NCBI GenBank assembly: GCA_965659715.1 | Contig: CBFHXE010000061.1 | Coordinates: 1 to 15,769 of the forward strand | Source: CABZJG01 sp965659715 | GTDB lineage: Bacteria > Pseudomonadota > Alphaproteobacteria > Rhodobacterales > Rhodobacteraceae | Direction of reading: 5' to 3' | Length of the DNA stretch: 15,769 nt | In this document: positions 1 to 7,217 of the stretch, in pieces | Layout of the letters: each line of letters begins with the position of its first letter | Position numbering within the stretch: the first letter of the stretch is position 1 | Made by a program: the position numbers and the translations under genes | The notes under the pieces: model-generated | What the model saw: the letters and a program-made list of their open reading frames with translations, nothing else | Databases searched by the model: none | What the model was told of the DNA's origin: nothing

Positions 1-2
1 CG

Positions 3-848
3 CTTTGCAGCAATGCAAACTTTGCAACCCGCGCAGCGCGCGCAGAGCATAAGGATGCGCTCAACTCTTTGGTCGAAACATGGACCAAAGCCCACACGAA
101 AGCCGAACTGTCAGCCATGCTGGGCGGCAAAATTCCTTTCGGACCGTTAAACTCAATCACAGACATTGTGGCTGACCCGCATGTTGCGCAAAGAAGTATG
201 CTTGCGCAGGTCTCGAACCCTGATAGCCCAAAGGCTCCGTGGACCGTGGCATCAAACCCTTTGCGCTTTTCAGCTTCTAAATCACCGCCGCCTGGATCAC
301 CGCCACGGCTTGGCCAGCACACCCAGCAATACCTCAACCCTGATCTGGAAAAAGCGTCACATCAATTTGATCCGCGCAGCTTGCGAAACGCCTTTGGGAA
401 ATTTGCCACCGGCGTGACCATCATCACCACTTGCCAGTCCGATGGAACACCCCGCGGCATTACCGCAAATTCGTTCACCTCGGTTTCACTTGATCCTCCG
501 ATGCTGCTCATATGCATTGCCAAATCGGCCTTTAGCAAAAGCGTATTTTCCGAATGTGAATATTTCGGGGTCAATATTCTGCGCAGCACCCAGGAGGATA
601 TCTCGACACTTTTCGCCTCAAAATCTGCCGAGAAATTTGACAAAGTCGACTATGAAAAATCTTTGCATGGAACGCCGGTGATCAAAGAAACCCTCGGCAA
701 TTTCATCTGCCAAAGACAAAAAAGCGTCGATGCCGGTGACCATCTGGTTATTTTTGGCGAGGTGATTGATTTTTGGTCAAACGAAGGATCGCCTTTGCTA
801 TATTTCAACGGTGCGTATTGCTCGCTCGACCATGGCCATGCGGACTAG
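3..848 (+). CDS. CaiB/BaiF CoA-transferase (C-terminal part) fused to flavin reductase domain; 5' end outside window
   Basis: The frame is open from the left edge to TAG at 846-848, giving 281 visible residues. Visible residues 1-110 match the C-terminus of family III CoA-transferases: NANFATRAARAEHKDAL, then GPLNSITDIVADPHV, then the end motif PPRLGQHTQQYL. After a linker of about 12 residues comes a flavin reductase-type FMN-binding split barrel (from about nt 369), with LRNAFGKFATGVTIITT, GITANSFTSVSLDPPMLL and a GDH motif near the end. Family III enzymes move CoA between organic acids; flavin reductases supply reduced FMN/FAD to a partner monooxygenase or bind flavin. The TTG at 69 lies inside the transferase domain and is not a real start. 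No in-frame ATG sits at the domain junction, so the two parts should be made as one chain. The substrate cannot be told. Domain calls are firm; whether the fusion is genuine depends on read accuracy around 330-370. Confidence 0.85.
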   Translation, partial: LCSNANFATRAARAEHKDALNSLVETWTKAHTKAELSAMLGGKIPFGPLNSITDIVADPHVAQRSMLAQVSNPDSPKAPWTVASNPLRFSASKSPPPGSPPRLGQHTQQYLNPDLEKASHQFDPRSLRNAFGKFATGVTIITTCQSDGTPRGITANSFTSVSLDPPMLLICIAKSAFSKSVFSECEYFGVNILRSTQEDISTLFASKSAEKFDKVDYEKSLHGTPVIKETLGNFICQRQKSVDAGDHLVIFGEVIDFWSNEGSPLLYFNGAYCSLDHGHAD

Positions 849-888
849 CGCTTTTTGTACACCAAAACCAAACAGGGAGTTAAGACTG

Positions 889-1497
889 ATGATAATGCCA
901 GAACTTCGAAAGGTCGTGACATTTGACGAAGATATTCATCGGGAAGGCGAAAGGCCTGCTGAGCCGGTCTCAAGGATCATCGGTGTTGCCGCTGTGGTCA
1001 AAAATCCTTGGGCCGGCCAGGGATATGTAGAAGACTTACAACCGGAAATTCAGCGCATGGCGCCCCCGCTTGGGCAAATGCTCACCGAGCGTTTGATTGC
1101 TCTGGCCGGATCAGGAGCAGCCATAGAAGCCTATGGTAAGGCTTGCGTTGCTGGAACCGACTGCGAACTTGAACATGCCTCTGCTTTGATTCACACCTTG
1201 CAATATGGCAATTTCTACCGCGAAGCCGTTGCTGCAAAAAGTTATCTGGGGTTCACAAATACCCGAGGGCCGGCAAATACCCAGATCGCTATTCCGCTCA
1301 TGGATAAACACGACACAGGGCGAAGATCGCATTATCTGACGGTACAGTTTTCCATTTATGATGCGCCTGCCGCCGATGAACTTATTGTTGCGCTTGGCGC
1401 AGCAACAGGGGGCAGGCCCCATCACCGGATCGGTGACCGGTATTCGGATTTGGCGCGGTTGGGGCGTGATGTCGATAATCCGGCCAACGTGACATAG
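889..1497 (+). CDS. DUF1185 / 'amino acid synthesis' (AA_synth) family protein
   Basis: This frame encodes 202 residues from ATG 889. The start is chosen because GGGAG at 874-878 lies 10 nt upstream and because family-like sequence begins at once (PELRKVVTFDEDIHREGERP). A second in-frame ATG at 895 is also possible, and the frame continues open upstream over the previous gene, but in non-homologous sequence. Recognisable family blocks are RIIGVAAVVKNPWAGQGYVEDL, the central ALIHTLQYGNFYREAV and SYLGFTNTRGPANTQIAIPLMDK, and the tail GAATGGRPHHRIGDRYSDL. It starts 40 nt after the transferase/flavin reductase fusion on the same strand, so the two are probably co-transcribed. As far as I know no reaction has been assigned to this family despite its name. 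The paired genes suggest a small catabolic module for a CoA-activated or oxidised substrate, which is inference only. Confidence 0.8.
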   Translation: MIMPELRKVVTFDEDIHREGERPAEPVSRIIGVAAVVKNPWAGQGYVEDLQPEIQRMAPPLGQMLTERLIALAGSGAAIEAYGKACVAGTDCELEHASALIHTLQYGNFYREAVAAKSYLGFTNTRGPANTQIAIPLMDKHDTGRRSHYLTVQFSIYDAPAADELIVALGAATGGRPHHRIGDRYSDLARLGRDVDNPANVT

Positions 1498-1649
1498 AAG
1501 GCAGCTTTCAATTTCTGCCGTTGGCCATAGGAACCCGCGTTGTTTGGGGGCTTTTTGTGATCGGAAACAGCCCTCAGCCCGTTTAAAAAAGGCCTTACCA
1601 ATCCATCCCCAATTCGCCCCATTCGAATTAATAATCCGAATTATTGAAA

Positions 1650-1682
1650 AGTCGTTGTCAAACCTAAAATAGTCGTTGTCAA
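1650..1682 (+). repeat. 12-bp perfect direct repeat upstream of the betaine importer
   Basis: AGTCGTTGTCAA occurs at 1650-1661 and again at 1671-1682. The repeats start 21 bp apart, two helical turns, so both copies face the same side of the helix. The second copy overlaps the candidate -35 box TTGTCA (1676-1681). This is a plausible tandem operator for the transporter promoter; the regulator is unknown. A small inverted repeat, AATAAT CCGA ATTATT, lies just upstream at 1630-1645. Confidence 0.5.
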
Positions 1683-1704
1683 CTTCATTTACTGCGCTTA
1701 GCAT
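1676..1704 (+). promoter_or_regulatory. Candidate sigma70 promoter of the ABC importer operon
   Basis: TTGTCA at 1676-1681 (5 of 6 matches to TTGACA), a 17-bp spacer, and TAGCAT at 1699-1704 (4 of 6 to TATAAT). This would start transcription near 1711, about 55 nt before the binding protein ATG at 1767. The rest of the 269-nt intergenic stretch 1498-1766 holds only weak hairpins (for example 1548-1573) that could terminate the preceding gene. Confidence 0.45.
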
Positions 1705-1766
1705 GGTTAACTGACTAAACAGAAACTGAAGCCAAAATGGCAAATAATAAACCAGGGAGAAAGTTG

Positions 1767-2759
1767 ATGAAAACAATTACAAAGAAGGCAAGGCACCTAG
1801 GTCTTGCGGCAAGTGCAGGTCTTGCGCTTAGCTTTGCAGCTGGATCAGCTCAGGCATCTGATTGCGGTGAAATTTCCATTACAGAAATGGATTGGGGATC
1901 AGCGATCATTGTGACCCAAGTTGCCAAATTCTTGCTTGAGCAAGGCTACGGCTGTACCGTGCAGATCGTTCCGTCGGCATCAACACCAGCCTTGGCATCA
2001 GTGTCCGAAACTGGCGAGCCAGATATCATTACAGAAGTTTGGACCAATTCAGCACCAGCTTATATTCCATTGAAAGAAGACGGGAAAATCAAAGAGCTGA
2101 CAGAAGTTCTTTCTGATGGTGGTGTTGAGGGTCTGTTTATTCCTGAATATCTGGCCGAAGCGCATCCGGAATTGACCACCATCGCTGGCGTTTTGGCCAA
2201 TCCTGATCTGGTTGGCAACAGAATGCACAACTGCCCTGTGGGCTGGACCTGTCAGGTTGTAGGCTCGCAAATGGCTGTGGCCGGTGGGTTTGAAGCCGCT
2301 GGCATCGAGGACTTTGTGCACGGTTCGGGTGAAACACTCGCCGCCTCTATCGGCTCGGCATACTCATCCAAAGAGCCTTGGTTCGGATACTATTGGTCGC
2401 CAAGCACCGTATTGGGTAAATTCCCGATGGTACAGGTTGATTTGGGTCCACATGATCCTTCCGTGCATTCATGTAACGCCGACAAAGAATGTCCAAACCC
2501 AACTCTGCAGTCTTGGCCGAGCAGTGTTGTAACCACAGTGGTTACAGACACCTTTGAAGCGTCACATCCAGCAGAAACTGAACTGATGCGCAACCTGTCC
2601 TTCAGCAACAAAATGATGAACGGACTTCTAGGTTGGCAGGACGCAAATCAGGCCACTGGTGAAGAAGCGGCTGTCTATTTCCTAACAACACAAAGCGATG
2701 TTTGGGGAACTTGGATAAACGATGCCGCCCGCGAAAACCTTGCGGCTCTACTGCAATAA
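1767..2759 (+). CDS. Glycine betaine/choline-type ABC transporter, periplasmic substrate-binding protein (OpuAC/ProX family)
   Basis: The protein has 330 residues from ATG 1767, with GGGAGA at 1755-1760 as ribosome binding site. An in-frame ATG at 1737 would add ten residues but lacks a good site. Residues 1-30 form a Sec signal peptide: basic MKTITKKARH, hydrophobic LGLAASAGLALSFAAG, cleavage after AQA. The mature part carries typical OpuAC features: ITEMDWGSAIIV, IITEVWTNSAPAY and the aromatic-rich WFGYYWSPST, which in this family supply the cage for a quaternary ammonium group. Six cysteines fall in three close pairs (C33/C63, C156/C162, C236/C242), suggesting disulfides in the periplasm. 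It is the first gene of the importer, followed by permease and ATPase. It probably imports glycine betaine or a related osmolyte; choline, proline betaine or dimethylated compounds cannot be excluded. Confidence 0.88.
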   Translation: MKTITKKARHLGLAASAGLALSFAAGSAQASDCGEISITEMDWGSAIIVTQVAKFLLEQGYGCTVQIVPSASTPALASVSETGEPDIITEVWTNSAPAYIPLKEDGKIKELTEVLSDGGVEGLFIPEYLAEAHPELTTIAGVLANPDLVGNRMHNCPVGWTCQVVGSQMAVAGGFEAAGIEDFVHGSGETLAASIGSAYSSKEPWFGYYWSPSTVLGKFPMVQVDLGPHDPSVHSCNADKECPNPTLQSWPSSVVTTVVTDTFEASHPAETELMRNLSFSNKMMNGLLGWQDANQATGEEAAVYFLTTQSDVWGTWINDAARENLAALLQ

Positions 2760-2781
2760 TAGCAGTTGAAATAAACAAAAA

Positions 2782-2806
2782 GAAGGCGCGCCTTAGGTGC
2801 GCCTTC
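2782..2806 (+). other. Intercistronic hairpin between binding protein and permease genes
   Basis: An 11-bp stem (2782-2792 pairing with 2796-2806, one G-U pair) with a TTA loop begins 23 nt after the stop codon of the binding protein gene. No T-tract follows on the plus strand, so it is more likely an mRNA-stabilising or partial-termination element than a full terminator. Such hairpins commonly let a binding protein be made in excess over its membrane partners. An A-rich run lies 5' of the stem, so on the minus strand it would resemble a terminator, but no minus-strand gene needs one here. Confidence 0.55.
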
Positions 2807-2828
2807 CTTAATGAGGGAGCGGACTTTC

Positions 2829-3860
2829 ATGGCTTATTATGATGGCATATTCAATGCTTTAGGGCTTCGAGCTTGGTGTGATGCCGATGCAGGTGGCTCA
2901 AACCTGTCAATGGCAAGCCTGTTGGCTAAAACCAAACCCGGAACGGCCGATGATGGGCCGCTGTTTCCGTTTCCGTCCATGGATGAGCTGCATCAGGCTT
3001 GCTCGGCTATGCCTCAGTCACGTGATTTCACAGCGTCAGTTGAAGCCGCGTTTCTAGAGGTAAAAGATGTCTTGAAACTGGTTTTGGATCCAATGACCCA
3101 ACCACTTTCATGGCTTTTAGAATTGGCACTGACTGGTTTTGTATCCGCCCCTTGGTGGATTATTCTGCCGCTTTTATTACTTTTCGTTTGGTATGTGTCG
3201 CGCTCTGTTGCGGTCACTGCTTTTGTTACACTATCTTTTGTATTTCTCGGCTTTATCGATCACCTTGAAGCGGCTTTGCAAACGCTCGCTATCATCGGGG
3301 TTTGTACCGGCATATGTATTATATTGGGGGTTCCCGTCGGGATTGCGATGGCTAAATCCAACAGCTTGCAAAGGGCCTTGATACCGCTGCTTGATCTTCT
3401 TCAGACATTGCCAACCTTTGTCTATCTTATTCCGTTGATCTTTTTGTTTAGCGTGACCGAGCCGAAACTCTATGGCATTGCGATTATTGTGTACGCCATC
3501 GTTCCGGTTATTCGGCTTACCGACCTTGGAATACGGCTGGTGGACCGCGATGTGGTCGAGGCCGCAAATGCCTTTGGTATGTCACCAAGACAAAAACTAT
3601 TCGGCGTTGAGCTGCCGCTCGCGCTGCCTAACATCATGGCCGGTGTGAACCAAACCATCATGATGAGCCTTGCAATGGTAGTCATTGCCTCGCTGGTCTC
3701 TGCGCCGGGGCTCGGTGTGCTTGTTCTTCGCGGCATTCGAAATCTGGAACTGGGTGTTGGCCTGATCGCTGGCCTTGGGATTGTGCTTCTTGCCATTATC
3801 CTTGACCGCGTGTCCAAAGCCGCCATTGCGCGCGTCTCTTCAGATCAAACACAAACATAG
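2829..3860 (+). CDS. Glycine betaine/proline-type ABC transporter permease (ProW family)
   Basis: The protein has 343 residues from ATG 2829. The upstream in-frame ATG at 2811 overlaps the likely ribosome binding site AGGGAG (2813-2818), so 2829 is preferred. The first 105 residues are hydrophilic with an amphipathic end, like the long N-terminal tail of ProW. About seven hydrophobic segments follow, near residues 107-123, 127-143, 152-174, 185-208, 215-235, 277-300 and 308-326. The cytoplasmic coupling (EAA) loop is clear at about 243-268: VVEAANAFGMSPRQKLF followed by ELPLALPNIMAG. It forms the membrane channel of the importer with the binding protein before it and the ATPase starting 9 nt after it. 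Confidence 0.9.
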   Translation: MAYYDGIFNALGLRAWCDADAGGSNLSMASLLAKTKPGTADDGPLFPFPSMDELHQACSAMPQSRDFTASVEAAFLEVKDVLKLVLDPMTQPLSWLLELALTGFVSAPWWIILPLLLLFVWYVSRSVAVTAFVTLSFVFLGFIDHLEAALQTLAIIGVCTGICIILGVPVGIAMAKSNSLQRALIPLLDLLQTLPTFVYLIPLIFLFSVTEPKLYGIAIIVYAIVPVIRLTDLGIRLVDRDVVEAANAFGMSPRQKLFGVELPLALPNIMAGVNQTIMMSLAMVVIASLVSAPGLGVLVLRGIRNLELGVGLIAGLGIVLLAIILDRVSKAAIARVSSDQTQT

Positions 3861-3869
3861 GTACGAGCA

Positions 3870-4919
3870 ATGACCAGCAATGCAAAAATTCAAATTCGTA
3901 ACCTGTATAAGATTTTTGGTACCGACCCCAAGTCCGCGCTAAAGTTCGTTAAAGATGGAATGAACAAAGACGAATTGCTAGCCAAACACGGACATGTTCT
4001 GGGCTTAAATGATATTTCTGTCGACATGCAAGAGGGCGCTATTACCGTGGTGATGGGGCTATCGGGGTCTGGAAAATCCACTTTAATTCGACACATAAAC
4101 CGTTTAATTGAACCTACAGACGGTCAGGTTTTGATCGATGGCGAGGATGCGTTATTGCTAGGAACCGAGGCATTGCGCGAAAAACGCCGGTCAGATATGT
4201 CGATGGTTTTTCAAAAATTTGCACTTTTGCCCCATCGCACTGTACTAGATAATTCCGCACTTCCTTTGGAGGTGCGCGGCGTTGAGCGCGACGAGCGCCG
4301 GCGCGCAGCTGCTGGATGGCTTGAAAGGGTTGGTCTTGGCGGGTATGAAAATCATCATCCCAACCAACTGTCTGGCGGTATGCAGCAACGGGTTGGCCTT
4401 GCTCGGGCACTCACTTCAAACTCTGACATTATGCTGATGGACGAAGCCTTTTCAGCACTTGATCCACTGATCCGTAGCGATATGCAAAAGCTTTTGCTTG
4501 ATCTGCATTTAGAATTGAAAAAAACAATTATCTTTATCACCCATGATCTTGATGAGGCTCTGCGTTTGGCCAACCACCTTGTCATTCTAAAAGACGGCGC
4601 GATCGTTCAACAGGGCGAACCTCAGGGCATTTTATTGAACCCAGGCGATCCTTATATTGAAGATTTCGTGAGCGACATCAACCGAGCACGTGTTTTGCGT
4701 GTTAAATCAATCATGGAAGACACACTCTCCGCCAGTAGCTTTGCGGGTGACATCGAGATGGAAGATAACCTCGAATCTGTGATTGCTCGTTCCGGTGGCG
4801 ATACCGGACACACCTACAGGGTGGTCAAAAATGGTGAGCCTATGGGTCAGCTTGACATGAAAGCGGTCATGCGCGCGCTAGTGCCACGCGCAGCTTCAGG
4901 ACCTCGAAGGGTCGCATAG
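3870..4919 (+). CDS. Glycine betaine/proline-type ABC transporter ATP-binding protein (ProV/OpuAA family)
   Basis: The 349-residue ATPase energises the importer. All nucleotide-binding motifs are intact: Walker A GLSGSGKST (63-71), Q-loop glutamine 115 in VFQKFALLPH, signature LSGGMQQR (167-174), Walker B IMLMDE (187-192) and switch histidine 225 in IFITHD. The N-terminal segment IRNLYKIFGTDP and the insert KDELLAKHGHVLGLNDIS are characteristic of the ProV branch. Residues after about 270 form a short, degenerate CBS-like tail. E. coli ProV has two CBS repeats that sense ionic strength; here the tail has room for only about one, so osmotic gating may differ. ATG 3870 lies 9 nt after the permease stop with a weak ribosome binding site, suggesting translational coupling. 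A 196-nt spacer follows. Confidence 0.9.
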   Translation: MTSNAKIQIRNLYKIFGTDPKSALKFVKDGMNKDELLAKHGHVLGLNDISVDMQEGAITVVMGLSGSGKSTLIRHINRLIEPTDGQVLIDGEDALLLGTEALREKRRSDMSMVFQKFALLPHRTVLDNSALPLEVRGVERDERRRAAAGWLERVGLGGYENHHPNQLSGGMQQRVGLARALTSNSDIMLMDEAFSALDPLIRSDMQKLLLDLHLELKKTIIFITHDLDEALRLANHLVILKDGAIVQQGEPQGILLNPGDPYIEDFVSDINRARVLRVKSIMEDTLSASSFAGDIEMEDNLESVIARSGGDTGHTYRVVKNGEPMGQLDMKAVMRALVPRAASGPRRVA

Positions 4920-5115
4920 ACAGTCAAAATAAACACACTCCTATTTTTTGGCATTTGCGCTGTGTATGAATTTACTGGCTCTAGTGTTCCCGTGCAAATA
5001 ACAAGAAAGAGCTTATCTTTTCTTCCGCCAAATGTTAGATTCCCCTCGACAGCAATCAATCTTTGCTCTGCTGGCGGCTAGATTTCACTAGGGCACGAAC
5101 AAGAAAGGTAATTTC

Positions 5116-6198
5116 ATGACTTCTTCTGATCAGATTTTCCGCACGCAAGGGCGCGGCACCATATATAATTCTATCGTTGAAACCGTTGGAAATACCCCGG
5201 TTGTCCGGCTCAACAGGATCGCGCCAGAGCATGTAAACATATATGTAAAAATCGAAGCCTTTAACCCTGCGGCCTCGGTTAAGGATCGTCTGGCGCTCAA
5301 TATAATCGAAGCGGCGGAACGCTCTGGGGATTTAAAACCAGGGCAGACTGTGGTCGAAGCCACCAGTGGCAATACAGGCATTGGTCTGGCAATGGTGTGC
5401 GCCGCAAAAGGCTATCCTTTGGTGGTCACAATGGCCGATAGCTTTTCCATCGAACGCCGCAAATTGATGCGCTTTCTGGGGGCTAAGGTTGTTCTGACAC
5501 CACGCGCTGAAAAAGGCTTTGGCATGTATCAAAAGGCCAAAGAACTGGCCGAAGCCAATGGATGGTTTTTAGCTCATCAATTTGAGACAGCTGCCAATGC
5601 AGATATTCATGCCTCGACCACCGGTGCGGAAATCTTAAGTGACTTTAGTGACAAAAAACTGGATTATTTTGTCACTGGCTATGGCACCGGCGGTACCATA
5701 ACCGGCGTCGCACGCGCTTTGCGTGCATCAAGCCCAGTTACTAAGATCGTTCTGAGTGAGCCCGCGAACGCAGCACTGTTGAGTTCCAAACTAGAACAAG
5801 AGCGCAATGCCGCAGGCGAACCCGTCAAAAGCCATCCCGAGTTCCAGCCACACCCAATCCAAGGCTGGACACCAGATTTTATTCCTCTGGTGCTGCAAGA
5901 GGCCATCGACAATGCGCTTTATGATGATTTGCTGAAAGTCAGTGGCGATAATGGCATGAAATGGGCCAAACGACTGGCAAGCGAAGAAGGCATTTTCACT
6001 GGCGTGTCGGGCGGATCAAGTCTTGCAGTTGCTATTGAGGTCGCCGCTAAGGCGTCCGCTGGCTCAAATATACTATGCATGTTGCCAGATACCGGCGAGA
6101 GGTATTTATCAACACCGCTATTTGATGGCATTGAGGAAGAGATGTCAGCCGATGAAATTGCTTTATCGCAATCTACCCCCGGGTATCAATTGGGCTAA
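5116..6198 (+). CDS. cysK: Cysteine synthase-type PLP enzyme (O-acetylserine sulfhydrylase family)
   Basis: The protein has 360 residues from ATG 5116, with AGAAAGG about 7 nt upstream. It belongs to fold-type II PLP enzymes. PLP lysine K56 lies in NPAASVKDR, the substrate loop TSGNTG is at 83-88, the phosphate-binding loop GTGGT at 190-194, TGVSGGSS at 295-302 and PDTGERY at 324-330. In this family the reaction joins sulfide to O-acetyl-L-serine to give cysteine. It is longer than the usual 305-325 residues, with an acidic C-terminal extension of roughly 25 residues. Several blocks differ from standard CysK, such as HPIQGWTPDF where GIGAGF is usual, so a related beta-replacement reaction is possible. 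It is transcribed separately from the importer, and its own terminator overlaps its stop codon. The family call is firm; the symbol is moderately so. Confidence 0.82.
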   Translation: MTSSDQIFRTQGRGTIYNSIVETVGNTPVVRLNRIAPEHVNIYVKIEAFNPAASVKDRLALNIIEAAERSGDLKPGQTVVEATSGNTGIGLAMVCAAKGYPLVVTMADSFSIERRKLMRFLGAKVVLTPRAEKGFGMYQKAKELAEANGWFLAHQFETAANADIHASTTGAEILSDFSDKKLDYFVTGYGTGGTITGVARALRASSPVTKIVLSEPANAALLSSKLEQERNAAGEPVKSHPEFQPHPIQGWTPDFIPLVLQEAIDNALYDDLLKVSGDNGMKWAKRLASEEGIFTGVSGGSSLAVAIEVAAKASAGSNILCMLPDTGERYLSTPLFDGIEEEMSADEIALSQSTPGYQLG

Positions 6199-6228
6199 AG
6201 CCAGGATGATCGATTAGCCCTATTTTTT
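6192..6228 (+). terminator. Rho-independent terminator of the cysteine synthase gene
   Basis: A perfect 7-bp stem, GGGCTAA (6192-6198) with TTAGCCC (6214-6220), has a 15-nt loop and is followed by a six-T run at 6223-6228. The 5' arm contains the gene's own TAA stop codon. It also separates this gene from the convergent cyclase remnant that ends at 6242. Confidence 0.8.
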
Positions 6229-6241
6229 CTTTCATCAAAGA

Positions 6242-7102
6242 TTAGTCATTGGTGTCAGCTGGGCCATACAAAATATAGGTTTTGACTTGGCCGGCACCCT
6301 TGACCGTAATTTCGCCTCTTAGTTCTGTTTTATAAGTGTCTTTAACAGCCTCATAAAAATTCTCACTGATTTGAATTTGATTGGGAATGCCGGTGGATTC
6401 CATGCGACTAGCCATATTCACACTTTCACCCCAGAGATCATAGATGAATTTTGAAGTGCCAATAACGCCAGCAACCACTGGTCCGCAGTGCAGCCCAACA
6501 CGCATTTGCATTTTGGTTCCATTGCGGCGGTTGAACTCATCCAGCTTACCAAGAATATCTAATGCCAATTCTGCCATAACCTGAGGATGATTTTCATTGG
6601 GCGTTGGCAGGCCGCAAACCGCCATATAGGCATCACCCATCGTTTTGATTTTCTCTACGCCAAGCTCTTTTGCGACCTCGTCAAAGGATCCAAACAATTC
6701 ATCCAGCATGGTCAAAACCGCCATCGCGGGCATGCCCTTGGACCACGCGGTAAAGCCTACGAGATCGGTAAAGATAATGCTCGCGCTGGGATAGGCATCT
6801 GCAATGTTGGACTCACCGCTTTTTAGACGCTCCGCGATCGGGGGCGGAAGTACATTGAGCAATAATTTGGTATTTTCCTCAACTTGCTGCTCTATTGCCG
6901 CGAGTTGGTCACGCAAATTGACCACCATCTGATTAAAGTTTTCGGTCAATAGACCTATTTCATCTTTGGATTTCACCGGCATCTCAACCTTTGTATTGCC
7001 GGAACTTACCTCTTCAGCAGCCCCTGCCAACGCTCTAATGGGACCAATAAACCGTCCGGCGACCAAGGCCGCGATAAGACCAACTCCAAGGGCTATTACC
7101 AC
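6242..7102 (-). CDS. Remnant 3 of the broken cyclase: membrane segment, HAMP and class III adenylate cyclase domain
   Basis: A 286-codon open piece beginning at a possible GTG (7102). It has a membrane segment (ALGVGLIAALVAGRFIGPI), HAMP (IRALAGAAEEVSSGNTKVEM), a linker coiled coil, then the catalytic domain. Key class III residues are kept: metal-binding Asp in IIFTDLVGF and in KTMGDAYMAV, adenine-selecting Lys in EKIKTMGD paired with Asp in DLWGESVNMASRM, and the transition-state Asn and Arg in that block. The catalytic domain could therefore still be active if translated, making cAMP from ATP, but it has lost its sensor. Confidence 0.6.
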   Translation of the reverse strand: MVIALGVGLIAALVAGRFIGPIRALAGAAEEVSSGNTKVEMPVKSKDEIGLLTENFNQMVVNLRDQLAAIEQQVEENTKLLLNVLPPPIAERLKSGESNIADAYPSASIIFTDLVGFTAWSKGMPAMAVLTMLDELFGSFDEVAKELGVEKIKTMGDAYMAVCGLPTPNENHPQVMAELALDILGKLDEFNRRNGTKMQMRVGLHCGPVVAGVIGTSKFIYDLWGESVNMASRMESTGIPNQIQISENFYEAVKDTYKTELRGEITVKGAGQVKTYILYGPADTND

Positions 7103-7217
7103 TGCAGACAGAGCAAGGCTCTGACTTAGTTTTACACCGGCGCAAACGCTTCAGCGGCATCAATTTCCGAGATTACGGCCCATTGGTCATCACCATATTT
7201 TAGTGGCGTGTACGAGC

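Noticed and set aside
1111..1776. Long minus-strand open frame across the DUF1185 gene and the importer promoter.
   Set aside because: It is antisense to a recognisable gene, shows no protein family features and has no ribosome binding site.
2829..3140. Hydrophilic 105-residue N-terminus of the permease considered as an unusual extra domain.
   Set aside because: ProW-type permeases commonly have a long N-terminal tail of about this size.
5025..5077. Long-range pairing CCGCCA/TGGCGG with an inner AGCAA/TTGCT hairpin upstream of the cysteine synthase gene, a possible riboswitch.
   Set aside because: The outer stem is only 6 bp across a 41-nt loop and matches no riboswitch class I know; chance pairing is likely.
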